Positions 56,424 to 64,000 of a stretch of DNA of 64,000 nt are shown in pieces (within the stretch, counting starts at the first letter, position 1; each line of letters begins with the position of its first letter). The notes below the pieces were generated by a model that was not told where the DNA came from, searched no databases, and was given only the letters and a program-made list of their open reading frames with translations. A program made the translations under genes and the position numbers. This DNA is from Mycobacterium sp. MS1601. GTDB lineage: Bacteria > Actinomycetota > Actinomycetes > Mycobacteriales > Mycobacteriaceae. Location: positions 6,343,861 through 6,407,860 of the forward strand of contig NZ_CP019420.1 in the NCBI RefSeq assembly GCF_001984215.1, written 5' to 3'.

Positions 56424-56963
56424 ATGCCGGATATCGACCGCGACGGTCCACCGCGGGCTGTCCTCGTCACGGCTCTGGCGGTCGCGGTGGCAGCCACAGG
56501 CGGCGTGTTGGCCGTCGCCGCCACCCGCACCCCCGAACCCACGCCCGTCGCCATCGCGGCGGCACCCGCCCCGGCGGCCGACGGCCCGGACTGCACCCGG
56601 CTGCTCGAGGTGTTGCCGGACGCGCTCGGCGAGTACCACCGGGCGCAAGCCGTCGAGCCCGTCCCGCCCGGCGCCGCGGCCTGGCAGTCCGAACCCGGCG
56701 GCGAGCCGGTGATCCTGCGCTGCGGCCTGGACCGGCCCGTGGACTTCGTGGTGGGCGCGCCCCTGCAACTGGTCGACGCCGTGCAGTGGTTCCGGGTCGA
56801 CGATCCCTCGGGCACCCTCACCAGTTGGTTCGCCGTCGACCGCCCGGTATACGTGGCGCTGACCCTGCCCAGCGGTTCAGGACCCACACCCATCCAGGAG
56901 ATCTCGCGTGCCATCGAGAAGACCCTGCCCGCAAGCGAACTGGACCCGGGCCCGCCGCGCTGA
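56424..56963 (+). CDS. DUF3515 family exported/membrane protein (Rv2980-like)
   Basis: 179 residues. One membrane segment or signal (about 11-33) is followed by a Pro/Ala linker and a domain with two cysteines, Cys63 (DCTRLL) and Cys97 (LRCGL), which could form a disulfide outside. The family is actinobacterial and uncharacterised. The neighbouring ddl gene, convergent here and in M. tuberculosis, hints at an envelope role but proves nothing. ATG chosen at 56424. Confidence 0.85.
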   Translation: MPDIDRDGPPRAVLVTALAVAVAATGGVLAVAATRTPEPTPVAIAAAPAPAADGPDCTRLLEVLPDALGEYHRAQAVEPVPPGAAAWQSEPGGEPVILRCGLDRPVDFVVGAPLQLVDAVQWFRVDDPSGTLTSWFAVDRPVYVALTLPSGSGPTPIQEISRAIEKTLPASELDPGPPR

Positions 56964-57041
56964 GAACCAAGGCAGCCCGGCTCGCCCCCGGCTCCACTGG
57001 GGTGACCCCCACCGTTGCCGCATCGTCGACCGGGCTGGGGC

Positions 57042-58163
<1,122 letters not shown>

Positions 58164-58211
58164 AACCTAGAGAGGCTACCGTCCCTGCCCCTCACGCAGC
58201 GATCCGAGACG

Positions 58212-59315
58212 TCAAGCGAGCGCACGCTCGACATCACTCAGCACATCGTCGGTGTCCTCGATGCCCAGCGAGATCCGGGCGAAGCCATCGCTCACCGGGT
58301 CACCCCAGCGGGCCCGGCGATCCACCGAAGTGTGGATGCCGCCGAAGCTGGTCGCGGCCACCGCCAGCTCGCTGCGCTCAACCAACCGGTGCACGGCCTC
58401 GGCGTCGGCCAGTTGCACCGACACCAGCCCGCCGAAGCGGGCCATCTGCGTTGCCGCGACGGCGTATGCGGGATCGGTGGGCAGTCCGGGATAGCGGACC
58501 GAGGTCACAGCCGGGTGGCTCGACAGCATGGTCGCCAGTGCCAGGGCGGTGGTGCACTGCCGGTCGATCCGCAGTCCGGCACTGCCCAGGCTGCGCAGCA
58601 ACAGCCACGCCTCGAACGAGCCCAGGATGGGTCCGGCGAGCAGCCGTTCACGTTCCACCGCGGCCATCAATTCGGCATCGTCGCCTGCGACGTAGCCGGC
58701 CAGCAGATCACTGTGGCCCGACAGGGCTTTGGTGGCGCTGGCCACCACCAGGTCTGCACCCAGCGCCAGCGGCTGTTGCCCCAGCGGGGTGGCGGTGGTG
58801 TTGTCGACCACCAAGCGAGCCCCGCTGCTGCGGCACACCTGAGCCAGGCGGCGTAGGTCCACCACGTCGAGGCCGGGGTTGGCCGGTGTCTCAGCCATCA
58901 CCACGTCTGCGTCAGCAGCCGCCTCGTACATTTGTGCGCAGCTGGCCTCACGCACCGTAACACCAAGGGGCGCAAGGTATTCAGCTGCATATGTCCGCAC
59001 CTGGTAGTAGCCGTCGCCCGGCACCACCACCACTGAACCCGGCCGGCTGAGCACCCGCAGCGCGGCGGTCACCGCCGCCATCCCCGAGCCGAACACCAAG
59101 GCTGCCGCGGCATTCTCCAGCTGTGCTATCGCCACCTCCGTCTGCCGCCAGGTGGGATTGGTGGCACGGCCGTAGAAATCCAGGCCTTCGCCGCCCTCCT
59201 GGGCCAGGTGATAGGTGGCCGCCGACACCGGTTGCGGTGGTACCGGCTGTCCCGGAACAGCTTGTGAGCTGACCGCTTTCACGCTTCGCGTCGATGCCCC
59301 GAGTCTCTCGTCCAT
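58212..59315 (-). CDS. Cys/Met metabolism PLP enzyme (cystathionine lyase/synthase family)
   Basis: 367 residues. The PLP lysine is Lys196 in SATKALSGHSD; YGRATNPT near 48-55 and the aspartate in VVDNTTATP are typical of the gamma-family of PLP enzymes. It could be a cystathionine gamma-lyase, gamma-synthase or related enzyme; motif reading does not decide. The ATG at 59315 is used, 5 bases after the gpsA stop; a GTG at 59324 overlaps that stop as GTGA and is equally possible. It lies between gpsA and ddl, where M. tuberculosis has no such gene that I recall. Confidence 0.86.
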   Translation of the reverse strand: MDERLGASTRSVKAVSSQAVPGQPVPPQPVSAATYHLAQEGGEGLDFYGRATNPTWRQTEVAIAQLENAAAALVFGSGMAAVTAALRVLSRPGSVVVVPGDGYYQVRTYAAEYLAPLGVTVREASCAQMYEAAADADVVMAETPANPGLDVVDLRRLAQVCRSSGARLVVDNTTATPLGQQPLALGADLVVASATKALSGHSDLLAGYVAGDDAELMAAVERERLLAGPILGSFEAWLLLRSLGSAGLRIDRQCTTALALATMLSSHPAVTSVRYPGLPTDPAYAVAATQMARFGGLVSVQLADAEAVHRLVERSELAVAATSFGGIHTSVDRRARWGDPVSDGFARISLGIEDTDDVLSDVERALA

Positions 59316-59320
59316 GCCCG

Positions 59321-61052
<1,732 letters not shown>

Positions 61053-61085
61053 CGACCACGACGACCATGAGGAATGATCTAAGCC

Positions 61086-63254
61086 GTGACCGACTCCACG
61101 CAGTTGACCGACTCCACCGACGCCTGGTCAGGTGGTAATTCCACGCCGGAGTCGCCCCCAGCGGCCACCCCCGCGGACTCCGACAACGCACTACCCGAGG
61201 ACCGTTACCTCAATCGTGAGCTGAGCTGGCTGGACTTCAACGCCCGTGTCCTCGCGCTGGCCGCCGACCCCTCGCTGCCACTGCTGGAACGCGCGAAGTT
61301 CCTGGCCATTTTCGCGTCCAATCTCGACGAGTTCTACATGGTGCGCGTCGCCGGACTCAAGCGCCGGGACGAGATGGGCCTGTCGGTGCGTTCGGCGGAC
61401 GGCCTGTCCCCCAGGGAGCAGTTGCGCCGTATCGGCGAACGCACCCAGCAGATAGCCAGCAGGCACGCCAGGGTGTTCCTCGATGGTGTCCGTCCGGCGT
61501 TGGCCGAGGAAGGCATCGTCGTCGTCACGTGGGCCGATCTCGACGAAGACGAGCGCGCCCGGCTGTCGACCTACTTCCACGAACAGGTGTTCCCGGTCCT
61601 GACGCCTCTGGCGGTGGACCCTGCGCACCCGTTCCCCTTCGTCAGCGGTCTGAGCCTCAACCTGGCCATCACGGTGCGCCAACCCGAGGACAAGACACAG
61701 CATTTCGCCCGCATCAAGGTTCCCGACAACGTCGACAGGTTTGTCGAACTGCCGGGCCGCGACGGCGACGGCAACGGTGGTAAGAGCACCGTGCGCTTCC
61801 TGCCGATGGAGGAACTCATCGCGGCCTTCCTCACGGTGTTGTTCCCGGGCTTGGAAATCGTCGAGCACCACGCTTTCCGCATCACGCGCAACGCCGATTT
61901 CGAGGTCGAAGAGGACCGCGACGAGGATCTGCTCAAAGCCCTCGAACGCGAACTGGCGCGGCGGCGGTTCGGCACACCGGTGCGCCTCGAGGTCGCCGAT
62001 GACATGACCGAGCACATGCTCGAATTGCTGCTGCGCGAACTGGATGTGGATCCCGGTGACGTGATCGAGGTGCCGGGCCTGCTCGACCTGTCCTCACTGT
62101 GGCAGATCTACGGAGTGGACCGCCCGGCGCTCAAAGACCGTACTTTTGTGCCCGCCACCCCGCCGGCATTCGGCGAACGGGAAACACCGAAGAGCATCTT
62201 TTCGACACTGCGCGATGGTGATGTCCTGGTTCATCATCCGTACGACTCGTTCTCCACCACCGTGCAGCGCTTCATCGAGCAGGCCGCCGCCGACCCGAAC
62301 GTGCTTGCCATCAAACAGACCTTGTACCGGACCTCCGGCGACTCCCCCATCGTCAACGCACTGATCGACGCCGCCGAAGCGGGCAAGCAGGTGGTGGCGC
62401 TGGTGGAGATCAAGGCACGCTTCGACGAGCAGGCGAACATCAAGTGGGCACGCCAGCTGGAAAAGGCCGGCGTGCACGTGGTCTACGGACTGATCGGACT
62501 CAAGACGCACTGCAAGACGTGTCTGGTGGTGCGCCGCGAGGGCTCCACCATTCGCCGGTACTGCCACATCGGCACCGGCAACTACAACCCCAAAACTGCA
62601 CGGCTGTACGAAGATGTGGGCCTGCTGACCGCCTCGCCCGATATCGGCGCCGACCTGACCGACCTGTTCAACTCGCTGACGGGTTACTCACGCAAGGTCA
62701 GCTACCGCAATCTGTTGGTGGCCCCCTACGGTGTGCGCAGAGGGATCATCGAACGGATCGAGCGGGAGGTCGCGGCCGCGGCGGACGGCGCCGACGCGCG
62801 GATCCGCCTGAAGGCCAACGCGCTGGTCGACGAGCAGGTGATCGACGCGCTGTATCGCGCATCGCAGGCCGGCGTCCAGGTCGAGGTGGTGGTGCGCGGA
62901 ATCTGCGCGCTGCGACCGGGAGTTCCGGGTTTCTCCGAGAACATCACCGTGCGCTCGATTCTGGGCCGCTTCCTGGAACACTCGCGAATTATTCATTTCC
63001 GCGCCATCAACGAGTTCTGGATCGGCAGCGCCGACATGATGCATCGTAATCTCGACCGCCGAGTAGAGGTGATGGCACAGGTGAAGGATCCGCGGCTGAC
63101 GAGTCAGCTGGACGACGTCTTCGCGTCGGCCATGGATCCCGCCACCCGCTGTTGGGAACTGGGATCCGACGGTTCGTGGACCGCACTGCCCCATGAAGGT
63201 GAGTCGGTGCGCGACCATCAGGTGTCCTTGATGGCCAAGCACCGCCATCCCTGA
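61086..63254 (+). CDS. ppk: Polyphosphate kinase
   Basis: 722 residues (742 in M. tuberculosis). A variable N-terminus (1-38) precedes the PPK N domain ([17 protein letters not shown]). The catalytic domains carry His475 (LKTHCKT), the expected autophosphorylated histidine, and His494 ([10 protein letters not shown]). It makes inorganic polyphosphate from ATP, used in stress response. GTG start. Followed by mutT1 after 31 bases, a conserved pair. Confidence 0.95.
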   Translation: MTDSTQLTDSTDAWSGGNSTPESPPAATPADSDNALPEDRYLNRELSWLDFNARVLALAADPSLPLLERAKFLAIFASNLDEFYMVRVAGLKRRDEMGLSVRSADGLSPREQLRRIGERTQQIASRHARVFLDGVRPALAEEGIVVVTWADLDEDERARLSTYFHEQVFPVLTPLAVDPAHPFPFVSGLSLNLAITVRQPEDKTQHFARIKVPDNVDRFVELPGRDGDGNGGKSTVRFLPMEELIAAFLTVLFPGLEIVEHHAFRITRNADFEVEEDRDEDLLKALERELARRRFGTPVRLEVADDMTEHMLELLLRELDVDPGDVIEVPGLLDLSSLWQIYGVDRPALKDRTFVPATPPAFGERETPKSIFSTLRDGDVLVHHPYDSFSTTVQRFIEQAAADPNVLAIKQTLYRTSGDSPIVNALIDAAEAGKQVVALVEIKARFDEQANIKWARQLEKAGVHVVYGLIGLKTHCKTCLVVRREGSTIRRYCHIGTGNYNPKTARLYEDVGLLTASPDIGADLTDLFNSLTGYSRKVSYRNLLVAPYGVRRGIIERIEREVAAAADGADARIRLKANALVDEQVIDALYRASQAGVQVEVVVRGICALRPGVPGFSENITVRSILGRFLEHSRIIHFRAINEFWIGSADMMHRNLDRRVEVMAQVKDPRLTSQLDDVFASAMDPATRCWELGSDGSWTALPHEGESVRDHQVSLMAKHRHP

Positions 63255-63285
63255 GCCCGGCACCAGTTGACCTGCAGGAGTAAGG

Positions 63286-64000
63286 GTGTCGAAAGACCCG
63301 AACGTGGTGGTGCGCGCGGCAGGAGCGGTGCTGTGGCGCCCGGTGCGCGGATTGCAGACTGACTCCACCAACACTGTCGAGGTGGCTGTCATCCATCGGC
63401 CCCGCTATGACGACTGGTCGCTGCCCAAGGGCAAAGTGGATCCCGGTGAGATCGAGCCGGTGACCGCGGTGCGGGAGATCGCCGAGGAGACGGGCTTTCG
63501 CGCGCATCTGGGGCGACGGCTGATGTCTGTGAGCTATCCGGTCGAACAGACCACCAAAAAAGTCCGGTACTGGGCTGCGCGGGTGGACCCTGAGACCGGC
63601 GGCGAATTCACCCCGAACGACGAAGTGGACAAGCTGCTCTGGATGCCCGTCACCGACGCACTGACCCGGTTGGGGTACCCGGATGACCGGAAGGTGCTGC
63701 GCCGGTTCACCGACCAGCCTGTCGACACCAAGACGGTGTTGGTGGTGCGGCATGCCACCGCGGGACGCAAGAGCCGCTACAAAGGTGATGACCGGAAGCG
63801 CCCGTTGGACAAACACGGTCGGGCCCAGGCCGAGTCACTGGTGAGTGTGCTGCTGGCATTCGGTGCCACCGATGTGCACGCCGCCGATCGGGTGCGGTGT
63901 GTGCAGACGGTGGAACCGTTGGCCGAAGAGTTGGGCGTGGGCATCGATGAGGAACCCACGCTCACCGAAGAGGCATACGCCGACGATCACAAGGCGGCCC
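63286..64000 (+). CDS. mutT1: MutT1, Nudix hydrolase fused to histidine phosphatase (partial)
   Basis: 238 codons are visible before the window ends; M. tuberculosis MutT1 (Rv2985) has 317. The Nudix box spans 49-70 (Gly49, Glu55, Arg63-Glu64, Glu67-Glu68, Gly70). A second domain begins about 145 with the phosphatase motif Arg155-His156 (VVRHATAG). It hydrolyses 8-oxo-dGTP, 8-oxo-GTP and diadenosine polyphosphates, cleaning the nucleotide pool. The GTG start has GGAG six bases upstream (63277-63280). It probably forms an operon with ppk. Confidence 0.92.
   Translation, partial: MSKDPNVVVRAAGAVLWRPVRGLQTDSTNTVEVAVIHRPRYDDWSLPKGKVDPGEIEPVTAVREIAEETGFRAHLGRRLMSVSYPVEQTTKKVRYWAARVDPETGGEFTPNDEVDKLLWMPVTDALTRLGYPDDRKVLRRFTDQPVDTKTVLVVRHATAGRKSRYKGDDRKRPLDKHGRAQAESLVSVLLAFGATDVHAADRVRCVQTVEPLAEELGVGIDEEPTLTEEAYADDHKAA

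Overview
The window is a GC-rich chromosomal segment from a mycobacterium, most likely a fast-growing or environmental (Mycolicibacterium-type) species. I judge this from recalled gene order. The window follows the M. tuberculosis run from rpsB (Rv2890c) to mutT1 (Rv2985), including mycobacterium-typical genes such as lppW, sepIVA, lipN and fbiD. It lacks the formate dehydrogenase genes, the PDIM/phenolic glycolipid cluster and the PPE gene of that species, and it has several insertions of its own. No phage, IS element, CRISPR array, tRNA or rRNA was recognised.

Layout. 1-9212: rpsB 5' tip, an M23-type exported protein, an alpha/beta hydrolase, xerC, a siderophore-interacting flavoprotein, the coupled yraN-comM-dprA set, a DUF2469 gene, then rplS-lepB-rnhB. 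9213-12397: lppW facing the translation operon rpsP-KH-rimM-trmD. 12563-16646: a SnoaL-like gene divergent from a CysJ-like diflavin reductase with an iron-box-like site, then two tandem D,D-carboxypeptidase genes. 16657-25119: amidohydrolase and ffh, then a moxR-DUF58-VWA-protease operon divergent from a two-component system. 25116-30985: the nitrogen-control operon amt-glnB-glnD with a GlnR-like site, then ftsY. 31020-39942: an inserted type II IPP isomerase gene, smc, acyP, osmC, fpg, rnc, DUF177, sepIVA and coaD. 39976-48825: rsmD (apparent frameshift), pyc, a DsbA/VKOR pair, lipN, an aldo/keto reductase and a class III aminotransferase. 48826-54050: a decayed HNH-gene fragment, an exported HNH protein, recG, fakA-like and rpmB. 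54123-64000: a small exported peptide, ung, thiL, a stand-alone RAM-domain protein, a DUF3515 gene, ddl, a Cys/Met PLP enzyme, gpsA, fbiD, ppk and the start of mutT1.

How the genes work together. SRP and its receptor (ffh, ftsY), signal peptidase (lepB) and the VKOR/DsbA pair form a protein export and oxidative folding theme. lppW, the two carboxypeptidases, ddl and sepIVA serve the envelope and septum. amt-glnB-glnD is a nitrogen sensing circuit. rpsP-KH-rimM-trmD, rplS, rpmB and rsmD serve the ribosome and tRNA. xerC, dprA, comM, recG, ung, fpg, smc and mutT1 handle DNA. Many neighbours are coupled by ATGA, GTGA or TGATG overlaps, and these overlaps were used to choose starts.

Most of the window is core genome. 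The most unusual parts are the moxR-DUF58-VWA-protease/two-component block, the orphan diflavin reductase with its iron-box-like site, the hairpin abutting the xerC start, the rsmD frameshift, the HNH-gene remnant, and the lone fni gene. I did not find convincing evidence of a wholly new defence or mobile system.
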